Assembly (NCBI GenBank): GCA_027186245.1
Contig: CP114499.1
Span: 1,803,001 to 1,867,000, forward strand
Direction of reading: 5' to 3'
Length of the DNA: 64,000 bases
From: Coriaria nepalensis
Taxonomy: Eukaryota; Streptophyta; Magnoliopsida; Cucurbitales; Coriariaceae
Part shown: positions 12,831-24,329 of the stretch, one piece after another
Position numbering within the stretch: position 1 is the stretch's first letter
How the letters are laid out: each line of letters begins with the position of its first letter
Program-made: the position numbers and the translations under genes
Notes under the pieces: generated by a model
Databases searched by the model: none
What the model was told of the DNA's origin: nothing
Seen by the model: the letters and a program-made list of their open reading frames with translations, nothing else

Positions 12831-13429
12831 AATAAAGACAGGTGGGAATTGAGAAATTCATAAAATCTCTCGGATCATTCTGAAGATCCGGGTGTTTGTA
12901 CTTTGTTCGATAATGTACGAGTCTGCCGAGATTTATGACCAAAAGGTTCTGGTACTCTAGTATCTTCCATAAGAGCCTAAAAGAGGTTCAGAGGATTTGG
13001 ACAGAGCTTACGTATAGGGTGTGGCCTAGTGAATGGAGATATTAGGGTTCAACAACTGGGCTTCTTTTGGTTTATCAAAGATTGGGTTAGGCTGTAAGAA
13101 AGAGACACCTATAGATTCTCTACTTTGTCATTTCTGTATGGTCAAATGTGCATTAAAATTCTTACCACGCCTGTATGCAGTAGCAATAGCTTAGGTGGGA
13201 CAGTTTGTGTACTGTTAAGAATAATATGGATAATATTATTTGCACTTACGGATTTAACTGTGGGCAGATGTCGTGCACGAGGGATGAATTTGGGATATAG
13301 ATCATGTCGTCGTTTGAAATGTATGAAGTCATTGAAAGGAAATAACAAATTTAAAATGTTAAATTTTGGATTAAGAAATAATTACTGGTGAAACGGGATG
13401 ATTTTCAAATGGCACAATACATACACAAT

Positions 13430-15010
13430 TGACTTGAGGAAATAATTTGTCTACCCCAAAAACTTGAGTTTAGTGGCTATGTTATTGAGTTTCCTTCATA
13501 TGAAGAGGTGGAGCGAGAAGAAGGGAGACTTATTCGTAGACTGATTGAACTAGCAGGGAATTTTAAAGATCTTAATTTGAAGGGGAAAAGAGTTGAAGAA
13601 GAAAGTGATGTTCTACCATCTAGACAACTCTCAAAAGCCCTCTCATCTCTAGATACTATAGAAAGGAAATATATATATTTTTCCTTAGACGTTAAAGCAA
13701 CAAATGTGATTATGAAGCGGAATTTGAATTTTAAAAGGAGGGGAAACCAAAGAGGGGAAGAAGGAAACCCAGTAGAGGAGAAGGTGTGGGAAGGGGTAAA
13801 AAAGTGGTGGTTGTTGGTAGCTAAGGGCTATAGGATATTAGTGTGTTGGGTGTAAAGGCAGACATTAAAGAAGGTCAATATGTTCAATTTATTTGATAAT
13901 TATAACAGCGGTGGCTGGCCAACTGACACACAAGAATTATGAAGTGTATTTCGTGGAACTGTCAGGGTGCGGGATCAGCTTGACAATGAGGGCAAGTATA
14001 ATTTTAATCCCTCCATTTTGTTTCTCATGGAAACTAAAAATAAGAGAAGCAAAATGGATAGACTTAGAAGGAGATTACAATTTCAAAACAGCATTTTGGT
14101 GAAGCCTGTTGATTTCTGGAGGGTTAGCTATTTGGTGGAACGATGATGTTATAGTAAAGGTCCTCTCAGCTTGAAAAAACTTAATAGACACGCTAGTTAG
14201 TTTTGACAGTGTGGGTTCTAAGACTAGATGGTGTTGGGTTTGTGGTGATTCGGATGATGCATTTAGAAAAAAGGCATTGGCGGTGGATTTAAACTTGTAT
14301 CGCCTTCATATGTCTTTGCCCTCTGCATGCTTTTGTTGTTCGAGTAGGAAATGAGAGGATGATCAGCATCTTTTTCTCGAGAGTAATATGGCTCAGGAAA
14401 CTTGGAAGTTCTTTCATGCCACCTGCAAGTTGGCTTTCATTCCTCAACCTCTGAATCAGCGCATCAAGCTCTGGTGGAGTCGTTTTAACTCTTCTTCTCA
14501 GCTTCATAGCATTTTACATTTGGTTCTTGTGTTCATTTTTTGGGAAATATAGCTCAATCGCAATCAGGCTTTGCATCAAGGTCTCACTGTGTATGCTCAT
14601 TAATATTATTAGTAAAGTCCAGTTTTGGCTCTCGGTAGTTAATGATGCTCTCAAGTTGGGCTCTTTTTCTTCTTCTAGCGACATTATTTTGATGAGGGAA
14701 TTGGTTGCCATGTCTCGGCTGGTCGTCCGAGAAGATTGATCTTGTGCCTTTGGTCTCCTTCAACAGCGGGTTGGATAAAACTTAATGTGGATGGCTCTTA
14801 CAAGAATTCGGATGGGAGGGCTGTTTGTGGAAGGGTTCTTAGAGCTCATCTAGGGGAATTTCTCCTCGGTTTTAACAATCCCATATCTTGCTCGAATAGT
14901 TTCCAAACGGAGGCTCAAACTCTTTATATAGGTCTCCAATTAGCTACCGTGCATATACCTACCACTTATCAAGCAAGTGGAAGTTTAGAAAACAGTCGAA
15001 AATGAATACG
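13430..15010 (+). pseudogene. Internally deleted plant LINE with RNase H domain
   Basis: Pieces of a plant L1-type element lie in order on the plus strand. About 13490-13850 encodes a charged Lys/Glu-rich stretch that may be the end of ORF1. At about 13939 MKCISWNCQGAG starts the endonuclease (ORF2) and continues, with stops, through a LFSMETK-like block to about 14130. At about 14310-14480 the C-terminal zinc-binding region follows directly (CFCC..., then ESNMAQETWKFF), so the reverse transcriptase is missing. At 14736-14960 there is a plant-type RNase H fold start, GWIKLNVDGSYKNSDGRAVCG, with FQTEAQTLYIGLQLA. Stops and frameshifts throughout make it non-functional. Confidence 0.7.
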
Positions 15011-17640
15011 TTTGTAGTGTCCAAAAATGCATCTCCTTCCCTGCCTTCGTCATCGTTAAGTTGCAAGTTGCAACGTGGAACTTGGAAGTACTGCACACTT
15101 TGGTTTGCCTTTTCATTGTCATATAAAGTCAATAGATCTGAGACGCGAGGAGTAGTATTAATAATCTTAAACATGCTAATTCCCACTAATCACTATGTAC
15201 GGCTGGTAACAACTATATGAAACTTTTTAATCTATGCCAATTGCCAATTGCCAATTTTCAATTCCACCATGTGAGGTAGAAAAATGACACGTTTTTCTAT
15301 TCCGCTCCAAAATTTAGCACGTTATTTTATTCCGATAGAGTTCACAAAAATGTGGTTTTGATATTATCGAAAATAGTCAAATTAACTACAATATGACAGC
15401 ATATTCCTATACCAATTTCTTTTCTTCACAAATCGAAGATTTTTATCTCAACATTACAATAATATTGAATAATCGGTTCAAGTACGAATCAGAGAACATA
15501 AGATGCAACAAGTAATTCTTGTAGCGCACCAATTCGAGAATCATGAACCAACGCATGCATGATTAATAGAATGAGTTAATTATTAATTTGTATTTAATAT
15601 TAAATTTATGAAATATAATATTTTAGAAAATTTTATTAAAATCTATCCTGTGACGTAGTGTAGACAATTAAAAATTCACGTGTCGGTATAATTTTATACC
15701 TAAATTTAATTTTTATTATATTTTATATGATAACGAGTTTAAAATAATTTAACATGAAGAATTGAAAATAATAGCGTGTACCTTAGATCATGCATGTTTG
15801 ACAATGTATTTTAGTTTTTGGAATAAAAAAAAAAAAAGTAATTATTAGGAGACAATTTCTCACATAATTTATGTTCCGTAATAATATGCATTTTTACCAA
15901 AATATGGGCCAAAAGTATATTTTGATATGTAAAAACTATGTTTATAAAAATATGGGCCAACAGAGCATAATAACTTACCAAAATATTGGTTCCACTATTC
16001 AAACAAGTGTAAATAGATGATGTTCTTGTTCCCCACTAACTTAATCTGCACGTTATGCACATTGCACACAAATGAATGATTATTTAGGAGAGAAAAAATT
16101 TAAAAGGATGAGCTAGGGCGGAACCACCCATATCTCAGCCCGGGCAACGGCCGGAAAAAGAAAAAAAAAAATAGTAAAAAATTATATAATATGAGATTTG
16201 AATTTATTAGAAGATATGTAATATGGTTCATTTGCTCGGTCACCTGACGTGCATCTTAATGTAAGCACCGGTCACCTGTTTACTGGGCTGTGCTCAAAAT
16301 CCTAATTAAAATTAATGGTTTAGTTATAAATCAATTCCATTAAGGGAAGATAACCTAATTGGCCGCAATTTTTCTCATGGATTTTGTGGTTATTGAGTTC
16401 CGACCAAATTAATTAGGTCACCTTCCATTTTTCAATCACTCGGATGTTATATAAACATTAGTGTAAACATAGACTTTATTGTGTTTTCTTAAGCATTTGA
16501 CTAATCAACTTTAAGATGACCAGCTCTAATTGCCGTACTCATGTTGATCAGGATTATACATTTATAACTCGTGATGATACACACGTGTATGGAACTCCCC
16601 GGATGAATGTTGATCTAGTTAGCACAGTTAATTACCCTTACTTAATAAACAAACTCTTATATGGCTCAAGTAAGAGAGAATACAATGAAATTATTATAGA
16701 AAGATTAAAAATAAGAAATAAAAAATATTAGTTTACTTTTATTGATATAATAAGATTTTCGATATTAAGTATTATAATATTTAAAAATTTAGAAATAATA
16801 CATATTATATTTACCATGTCATTAAATAAATCCTTATTTTTTTAAAAAAAAAATAATAATAATAATTAGTGATTAAATCCTATTTCTAATGGATGAATAA
16901 ATTTTGAAAATAAAGGATAAAAAAATAACTAATATAAATTCCATGGAATAAGAAAATGGAAAAAAATAACTAAGCATATATATGTGGGTCAAAGAAAATA
17001 GGCAATATACAAAGGCGAGAGAGAGACTAGGTCCATTGATTGGGATTTTTGGCCAAGTCAGAGAGTAGTGTCAGGAACAATGAAAGTCAAATACTCTGAA
17101 TAACTTATACAACGGTCAAGACCAACTTCTCTTCCCTCAAATTTTCCTTATAACCAAAATACATGGAATATTTATTCTTAAAATCTATTTGATTCAAATA
17201 GTGAATAACTTATACATTAGTGATCTTCTTTCTTTTTAATAATCTTTCAATTATGAGATTAGATAAGATCGATAGTGAACAGTACCCCCTAATTATTCCT
17301 AACTTATCCATTCAAACTAAATTATAAATATTTTGAAATTTATTTAACTTAAATATTTTCTTATTTTGATTTTATAATTAAATAATTAAATTTAAATAAA
17401 ATAAAATGATTTAATAATTATTTATATTATTTCCTTTATAATCCTTGTTTCCCGTATGGAAAGTGTCTTATATTCTATTTTCATCATATTTCCTTTTATT
17501 ATATTATATTTTCTTTTATTATTATCCTTAGTTTAAGATTAAACAAGAAAAAAAAAAAAGAAAAAAACAGAGAAAGTCAATTCAAGGACGTCAAAAGGCA
17601 CACCGGCTATAACCGGTTACCTATACAGTTAAACTCCACA
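15010..17640. other. Intergenic, with a Tip100-like hAT end near 16115
   Basis: Mostly AT-rich. At about 16113-16155 the sequence TAGGGCGGAACCACCC followed by CAGCCCGGGCAACGG matches the end of a Tip100-like hAT element; the partner end is not clear. An open frame at 16516-16731 (+, 71 residues) is unrecognised and probably spurious. 17020-17640 is likely the distal promoter of the next gene; CCGGCTATAACCGGTTACC at about 17602-17620 is a near-palindrome. Confidence 0.4.
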
Positions 17641-17658
17641 CCTCCCCCCTTTCCGACG

Positions 17659-17667
17659 CTATAAATA
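17659..17667 (+). promoter_or_regulatory. TATA box of the 17780 gene
   Basis: CTATAAATA lies about 120 bases upstream of the ATG at 17780, which would place transcription start near 17690-17700 and give a leader of about 85 bases. It is the best TATA match in the upstream 200 bases. Confidence 0.6.
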
Positions 17668-17779
17668 CAAAAATGAAGACAATTTAACAATACATGCAAA
17701 AATAACAAAGGGAATAAAGGAGAAAAAGAAAAACATAGAAAATACCTACCCGCCAAAATCTCTCTCCGGCAACTTTACT

Positions 17780-18262
17780 ATGGTCTTCACCACACTGGAA
17801 CGAGGCTCCGGCTCCAGCTCCAGCTCCAGCTCCAGCTCCAGCTCCATTCCTGGCACGCCAAAGAGAAACCCCGCTTTGATCAACTCAATATCATCTCTGC
17901 CGGCGCTATGCTTGAGGCAAGCGAGCCGATTAGCGAGGAAACTGAGTCCCAAGGTGGCTCAGTCGACGGCCTCGCCGGCTCGCTCAGCGAGGAAACAGCT
18001 TCTGAAGAACATAAGCAACACGGCGATGCGTGTGGTCCATAGGAAGAAGGCGGGGGGGAGCGGGACCACGACGAAAGAGGAAGAGTGGGGAGACCACGAA
18101 GGGGTGTGGCAGAGGACGATCTTGATGGGGGATAAGTGTCAGCCGTTGGATTTCTCGGGTGTGATTTATTACGATGGTAACGGGAAGCAGATGAGCAGTG
18201 CGCCCCTTCGCTCGCCACGTGCCAGTCCTTTGCCAGGTTACCTCACCACGAAAGTGACTTGA
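17780..18262 (+). CDS. Plant-specific conserved protein with Ser-rich N-terminus
   Basis: Single-exon frame of 160 residues. The N-terminus holds an 11-Ser run (residues 11-22 region) followed by PGTPKR. A basic central part follows (residues about 45-90: RQASRLARKLSPK, ARSARKQLLKNI, AMRVVHRKKAG). The C-terminal third is the recognisable part: GVWQRTILMGDKCQPLDFSG followed by VIYYDGNGK and a Pro/Ser/Arg tail ending ASPLPGYL. I know this C-terminal block from many uncharacterised land-plant proteins of similar length; no biochemical role is established that I can name. The protein is basic and has no signal peptide or membrane helix, so nuclear or cytosolic location is a guess. Start chosen because it is the first ATG after the TATA box that opens the conserved frame. 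Stop at 18260-18262. A hAT-type element lies just downstream (18481). Confidence 0.85.
   Translation: MVFTTLERGSGSSSSSSSSSSSIPGTPKRNPALINSISSLPALCLRQASRLARKLSPKVAQSTASPARSARKQLLKNISNTAMRVVHRKKAGGSGTTTKEEEWGDHEGVWQRTILMGDKCQPLDFSGVIYYDGNGKQMSSAPLRSPRASPLPGYLTTKVT
17805..17846 (+). repeat. (GCTCCN)7 hexanucleotide repeat coding for Ser
   Basis: Seven tandem hexamers (one GCTCCG, six GCTCCA) inside the first exon encode most of the Ser tract of the 17780 gene. Unit length is a multiple of three, so slippage would change Ser number without breaking the frame. Confidence 0.9.
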
Positions 18263-18480
18263 TAGTTGGACCTGCACGATCAGCGGAAAAATTATATGGA
18301 GAATGACTCAAATGATAGTACTGTTTGAAGAATATTGTTTGAAGGAAGAAAAAAATATGATGAGAGTTTAATAAAAATTTAATCTTGTGATAGTTTTTTT
18401 TTTTTTTTTTTCATTTAATCTTTTCCTACTTATAGGGTTGCTTGAAGGTTGAGATTACTTTAAGCACGGGTGTGTAGATG
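18263..18480 (+). other. 3' region of the 17780 gene
   Basis: Likely 3' UTR; AATAAAAATTTAAT at about 18369 could serve as a polyadenylation signal, followed by a T20 tract at about 18392-18411. Confidence 0.4.
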
Positions 18481-19165
18481 TAGAGCTCTTAAAATGAGTT
18501 GATTTTTAGACCCATTTCGTAGCCCGGTAAAAAAGTTTGACCGAAGTTTGGTCCAGTCCAGGTTTTATGGGTTGGTCCAAGTCTGGCTTAAATATTAGGG
18601 CTGGGTTTGAATATATTTTCAAGTTTATCGGATTAGCCAAGCTCGTTGGGTTGGCCCAGCCTAACTCGGCATTTTAGTCAGGTTGGGTTCTTTTCAATTT
18701 TAATCTTTTTAGGGGGGAATTTATTTTTTTAAATCATTATATGTATATATATTTATTTATTTTATTTTAATCATCTCACATGATAATTTTTAAATTCTCC
18801 ATCAATCATTTTTCTTATAAATATTCTCATTTCACTCTAATTCTTCATCATATTTTTTGACGGAACCATAATAATTAAGCTATAATGATGCAATCATTTA
18901 TATATTAGTTAATAATACGTAATGAAATCGTTATTTGATCAAAAATTTATTTATTTATTTATTATTATCATCATTTTATTTAAAAAAGTGTCGAGCCGGG
19001 CCGAGCCCAGATAAACCCAAAGAGCTTCTTCAGCTGGGCTCGGGCATATATTTAGCAAATGAGCTTGGCCCAACCCAACCTATTTTTTTTTTCGGGCTCA
19101 GCTCGACCCGATCCTAAATAGTAAAAAGTCTGACGTGAGCCGGGCGGTCTATTTTGACACCTCTA
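18481..19165. mobile_element. Non-autonomous hAT-type DNA transposon (copy B)
   Basis: The left end TAGAGCTCTTAAAATGAG and right end ATTTTGACACCTCTA are near-inverse and match copy A (2688-3597). Flanking octamers TGTAGATG (18473-18480) and CGTAGATG (19166-19173) are a 7-of-8 target duplication. GC-rich arms contain repeated GGGTTGG/GGCCCAGCC phrases; the core is AT-rich. No transposase frame. It sits about 220 bases past the stop of the 17780 gene. Confidence 0.8.
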
Positions 19166-19619
19166 CGTAGATGTCTTCTTGTAAGAAAATCGTAATAAGA
19201 AGAGAATGAATATAGAGAATTTGAGGGAGAAGGAAGATTCTTGAATTTTCATTGCCTTCATGGATAGATGATCTCAACCTCCATTTAGACTAATGGTGCT
19301 ACGGGTCCGGATTGGACACTTGTTGGTCTGTCCTAATTTAAACCGATTTATTCAGGTTAAATAGGGTTGTCATTTTGAGTCGGATCGAGTTGGATTATTA
19401 TATACATATTTCTTTTTTGATTTTTGAACTTTATATATAATCTACATTTAGAAAGCTTTTAAGAGAAGCCATCAAGCAATTGAGAAAAGTAGAAAAAGTT
19501 TCATCTTTGTAAATAAGAATATTGATTTCTTTTTTCCTTTTTTTTCCTTCTACGGAAATGAAAGCTTTTTCGTAATCATATACTTCGATTGTGAATTGAA
19601 GGATAATGTGAACCAAAAT

Positions 19620-20960
19620 AAGAAAGATAACTCATTGTATTAGCATCAAAATAGCACAGATGGATTAGCTGAAGTTTCGATTGAATCTAATGTCACATAT
19701 ATTTAGTTGTTGAAAGTTGTCTACAATTCTAACGACATAGATCATAATGAATTTTATTTTGAAACTGTTAGACAAGCCATAGAGTAAAATGATATTTTCC
19801 CTGCTATTTATAAGAAATGATGAAAACGTGAAGGGATTTTTGTTCCACTTGCAATATAAAGATGAAAAATCTCCCCAATACATAAAATTGATTCTGAAGA
19901 CTTAGAGAGATTTATGTGGTGAGAATCAACATCAATTACCTACTGCTAATAATTTTGATGATATTTGTAGCGACATACCGAATGATAAGAATTGTTAGGA
20001 TAATTATAATGATTTTTATGATTATGATCATGGCAGTGACAAACACACAATGAAGAAATCATTTCATTTCCGATTATTTCTTCCTAATTAAACGGAGATG
20101 AGTTTTATGTTAAACTGTACTTTATCTCAAAGGAAGAAATGAAGGTAAGTCTACATATGCATGTGATGGCAAGAAATTTTGAGTTCAAGGTTAAGAAGTC
20201 GAATAAGACTACATATGTTTTAATGAATAAATATCCAAATTGTAAGTGGCGAATCCATACAACCAGAAATTTTTTTTTTTCATTTTTCCATGTTCGAAAC
20301 TATAAAGATCAGCACACTTGTAATCTTACATATAGGTAAGGCAATCATCAACAAACATTGCCATCTATGATTGGTCGATATGTGAAGGGCACTTTTACCA
20401 AATGTGTATTGAGACTCCGAAGGCACTACTTCTTGTTGATATGGTCTGTAATGATCTGGGTACAAATTAGTTATTGGAAGGCATGAAAATCAAAATCTAT
20501 TGCATATGACCTTATTCATAGTACAGCGGAGGTTAGTTATGAAGACTTACGATTATACACATGGATGATGAAAATGGTCAATTCGGGGTTTGTAACGACA
20601 CTTCTAACTATTGCAAATAATAGATTTCTTTATTTTTTTTTATGGAATTTGGAGATGCAATCAAGAGGTTTCAATTTTTTAGAAGGGTTATTTACATTGA
20701 TGGTGCCTTTTTGAAGTCCAAGTACAAGGACACGCTTTTATCTGTAATTGCTTAGCATAGTAATTACCACATTTATCCAATAACATGGGTTATAGTTGAT
20801 TCAAATAATCATGCCTCATGAAAATTGTTCTTGAATAACCTAAAAGATTTGTTTTTGTGTCGGATCAGACAAAGAGTATTGATAATGTTATATGAAGTGT
20901 TTACCTCAATGAAAACATGATCCATGCATGTGACACCTAAGGTAGAATATCAAGACAAAG
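19620..20960 (+). pseudogene. MuDR-type (MULE) transposase pseudogene
   Basis: 20139-20336 encodes an N-terminal MuDR-like zinc-binding block: ARNFEFKVKKSNKTTYVLMN, then CKWRIHTTR, then YKDQHTCNLTYR. About 20455-20690 continues in broken frames through WVQISYWKA and STAEVSYEDL. About 20690-20850 has the catalytic-domain start YIDGAFLKSKYKDTLLSVIA followed by a stop, then YPITWVIVDSNNHAS. This is the order of plant MuDR transposases. Multiple stops and frameshifts make it inactive. Terminal inverted repeats were not identified; 19620-20000 may be its 5' part. Confidence 0.75.
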
Positions 20961-21379
20961 TTCATGTGTGGTGGGCTATTGATCTATTATGCCAGGCAGC
21001 AAAAACATATAGGGTTACAAATTTCAACACATACTTCCTTGGAAAGTATAGGGTCAACTAACTTCCTTTCTGATCTCACAAAGTTTAGGGTTACTACTCA
21101 ATCACTTGGAAATTATCTCATTATACTATGCATCTGCCTCAATTTTATATGTTGTTTCTGTTCGTTATAAGTCTTATTTTGTTCTTTAAATATTGCAGGT
21201 TGACTATCACATTTTATTGAAATGGTAGACACCGGTTTGGTCCATAAAAGGGATATCATGCAATAGATTTTTCAACTATTTTGCCTCTCCACCATCTAGC
21301 TTTAAGACTACAAATTCAGATTTCATGGTATAATATGCATGACATGATTGTTTTTGTGATTTCAATGAAACAATCCCTT

Positions 21380-22190
21380 ATCCTAATATAAAGATATAGA
21401 CACTTGTTGAATTAGAATAATCTAATCAAGTTATTAAAATTTGCATCATAATGACCCTCTAAAATAGTGGGATAACTTAAATAGTGGAGGCCATACGTCT
21501 TAGTACCCTTAATGTATCTTAACATCCTAACTAATGCATTTTAATGCTTATAGTTAGGGTTGCACAATATATCTACTAAATCTACTAACTACAAAAGCAA
21601 TATATGGTCTCGTGCAGTTCATGAGATACATCAATGATCCTATCACTCTTGCATATTCAACTTGAGAAACACTATTTTCTTCATTTTTCCTCAAACAAAT
21701 ATTGACATCTAAAGGAAGTTCAAATGACCGAACTTTCCTAGAATTTTCTCCACAAAATGCGATTGATCAATGTGATAACTCTAGATTCTCTTAGGATTTT
21801 CATCCCAAGGATTACTTTTGCTTCTCCTAAGCTTGCATCACAAACTTAGAAGACAAAAGTATTTTGTGGTTTTAACTACATTCAAATCTCAAGTCCTATA
21901 ATAAATATATCATTCACACATAAATAAATTTTTACACCTAAATTTTTGGAAATTTAAAATACAAACACCTTTAAGAATCACTTATAGAAAAACCATTTTC
22001 AATCATAATGTTATTTACCTTTTCATATTATTTTTTAGGCGCTTATTTTAAATTATACAAAGATTTAACAAGTCTACAAACATTATTTTCTATACTAGGT
22101 ACAATGAAACCTTTGGGTTGTTTCATATGAATTTGTTTCTTTTAAATTACAATTTAGAAAAGTAGTTTTGATATCAATTCGATGCATTAG
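21380..22190 (-). pseudogene. Ty1/copia reverse transcriptase fragment
   Basis: On the minus strand, about 22190-22110 encodes ALVTMHNLLMHRIDIKTTFL, matching the copia RT core (usually 'H-MDVKTAFLNG'), followed by NCNLKE. Lower down (about 21600-21480) a frame reads ALVRMLRYIKGT, matching the RT-RNase H connection. Numerous stops and frameshifts. LTRs are not recognisable. Confidence 0.65.
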
Positions 22191-22221
22191 TAGGTTATGC
22201 ATTGTGACTAATGCTATAAGT

Positions 22222-22400
22222 AAGGGTGAGCAAAAAAAAAAACCGTACCGATTGAAACCGATATTTTTATTGGTTTTTGTCGGTTTCATGAGGTAAAAAT
22301 CTAGTTTCGGCTTGTTCATCGATCAAAATATATTCGGGCAAACTGGTTCTCGCTTTTTAGGTCAATTTCAATGAACCGACCGAAAACCAAAAGCATATTA
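22222..22400. repeat. hAT-like terminal sequence
   Basis: GGGTGAGCAAAAAAAAAAACC followed by repeated ACCG/CGGT phrases (about 22240-22390) is typical of the subterminal region of plant hAT non-autonomous elements. Only one end is evident, next to the copia fragment. Confidence 0.35.
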
Positions 22401-23235
22401 TTTACTTTTTTACTCTATAGATCAAATAGTCAAATGCCTCATCAATCATTTAAGTAAATTAGAAATTATGATACTTTATAAATTAATGACTGCCTTAACT
22501 CATAAAATAAATTAATCATAACTTCTAATTCTCTTTCTTCTATTTTCATCTCATGATTCACTCTGCCGATTCTATTTCCCCTTCCTCAAATTGCCGCAGC
22601 TCTTCTCTCTGTATATCTTATTTTTCACTCCACCCTTAGCGCAGGTCAATGCGCAGGTCAATTTAATTCCTTTTTTAAATTCCTCTCACCGCATCCCCTC
22701 TCCCCCCAAAAAAATTACCCTTCTCAATTTCAATTTCACTTTATACCCACGCAACCTATATGTATTCCATGGGCTCATTTGATACTTTTTCCTTAATCAG
22801 CCATTTTTCTTAGTTTCCATTATTTGTTTTCTTGCCCTTCCTTTTCTTTTTATTACAATTTTCACCCCATTTGTTTCTTTTTATTTCTTTAAATCGTTTT
22901 GCTCCAAAATTTTTAATTCCATAAATTTATTTAATCCTACATAAAAAGAGTGAAATTATAATAACATAATCAAGATAGAAAAAAAGGGATAAATTAAGCT
23001 TCAAATCAATAGTAAGAGTATAGCAAAATTATGTAGAAACTAAGGACATCAAGAGCTTCTTCCTCTTCCCAATAAAAAATCACATAAAATCCTAAAAATA
23101 ATAGAAAATACATAATTTCGCTATATAAAAAAATCCTAACAATCGTGAATAACTAATCAATCTCTACCAACAATAGAGTAAAACTCAATAATTTTGATAA
23201 TAAACAACTCAAAAACTTAAAATTTGATTCACAGA
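22400..23235. other. Intergenic, no gene recognised
   Basis: 22550-22900 is pyrimidine-rich and leader-like but is not followed by an ORF I recognise; the remainder is AT-rich. Confidence 0.4.
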
Positions 23236-23280
23236 TTTCCTTTAATTTATATAAACTTAAAAAATACAATAAGGAGAATC

Positions 23281-23447
23281 AAACTTGACATAATGATCTT
23301 AAGAGGGTATTGAAACAAGCCATGTGAAATTCAGGCCGAACTTCCTAAACTTTTGGAAAGATTCGACCATTGTTCTTACATGAAATACTATAGCAATTCT
23401 AGCTACAACAACTATAAATGTTTTGGGGTGATCACTTGACAACATGT
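23281..23447 (-). pseudogene. PPR gene fragment (copy 1)
   Basis: Matches the stretch of the PPR gene encoding about residues 163-220 (plus-strand 26209-26380): shared phrases include GTTCTTACA, CAATTCTAGCTA and AACATGGCTTG-like ends. Point changes and small indels break the frame. Same strand as the parent gene. Confidence 0.8.
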
Positions 23448-23897
23448 AATTAAATAAATCTGGTAGGTAATCTTAAAACAAAAGAAATCAGAGGCATATA
23501 GTTTTCAAATAAAGATCATCATTCAAGTTTTAACATCATGCATTATCCCTCTGTAACAAAGAATCATGGGGTGAGATCATTAAAGATCCCTCTGTAACAA
23601 AGGAACAGAAATGCAGTACACTAAGAGGAGTAGAGAGTGGAAGGCATGGTGGGTTTTTTGTTCACATAAAAAAAATAAAAAAGTAAAAATTTTCAAGAAA
23701 AAGAACTACTTGCTTTAACTCTAACTTTGCCTTTTTCTTCTTCAATATTCCCTCCAATCATAGAAAAAGAAGCTAGCAAATTTCCAAATACCAACTCTCT
23801 CCCTCCAATCTTAACAAATGAAATCTCATCTTCTCAATTAGAAAATCAAAGTGATTAATCTGAGCTGCTTTTTGCTTTATCCCGTCTGAGAATACTT

Positions 23898-24038
23898 CTA
23901 GACATCAGCTCTGTAGTGCTTTCGAGTGAATTCAAGAAGCATAGGCCAAGTGAAATCAGGGTATCTTCTTAGATATTTGTCAATAGTGTCCACCAATTCA
24001 CTCTGTGCGCATACCACTCTTATCACTTCTCGGACACA
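23898..24038 (-). pseudogene. Degenerate last exon of an unrecognised small gene
   Basis: Encodes a C-terminus reading SELVDTIDKYLRRYPDFTWP and ending EFTRKHYRADV, followed by a stop. The same exon in copy 2 (27570-27697) differs by two compensating small indels near its start, so the first dozen residues differ in frame. Here the upstream intron border has been deleted. I do not recognise the protein family. Confidence 0.5.
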
Positions 24039-24329
24039 AAAAGTATGTCTGATGAAACAAGCCATATTAAATTGAGAACAAAAATCTGATGAACCGCAAA
24101 CTATCAATCGCATAACACAACAATAAAGAACAATTTTTTTTCTACAAAATCTATGACCTAATAAAGCCAAAAAGAAAAAAAAAAAAAAAAGAGATGAAAG
24201 GCTGAAAATCCCAGTATTGTAAAATGTGTAAGAAAAATCCTTGTATTTTATAATATGGGCTAAAAATCCCCTCCCATCCAACATTCTGTTGGTCACTAAA
24301 GGAATACCAATATAGCAACATGTCACGTT

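Larger units (their letters stand above)
23240..24260 (-). repeat. Segmental duplication, copy 1
   Basis: Closely matches 26910-28180 in the same orientation. Contents read on the minus strand: an exon-like frame (stop at 23898), then about 430 bases of shared non-coding sequence including two CCCTCTGTAACAAAG phrases, then a PPR fragment (23447-23281). Relative to copy 2 it lacks about 165 bases just before the exon (between about 24040 and 24050), the place where the splice acceptor would lie. Confidence 0.85.

Noticed and set aside
16516..16731. 71-residue plus-strand open frame
   Set aside because: Composition looks random and flanking DNA is repeat-like; no homologue comes to mind.
17880..18277. 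Two long minus-strand frames opposite the 17780 gene
   Set aside because: Antisense shadows of a GC-rich coding exon; the plus-strand frame carries the conserved family motif.
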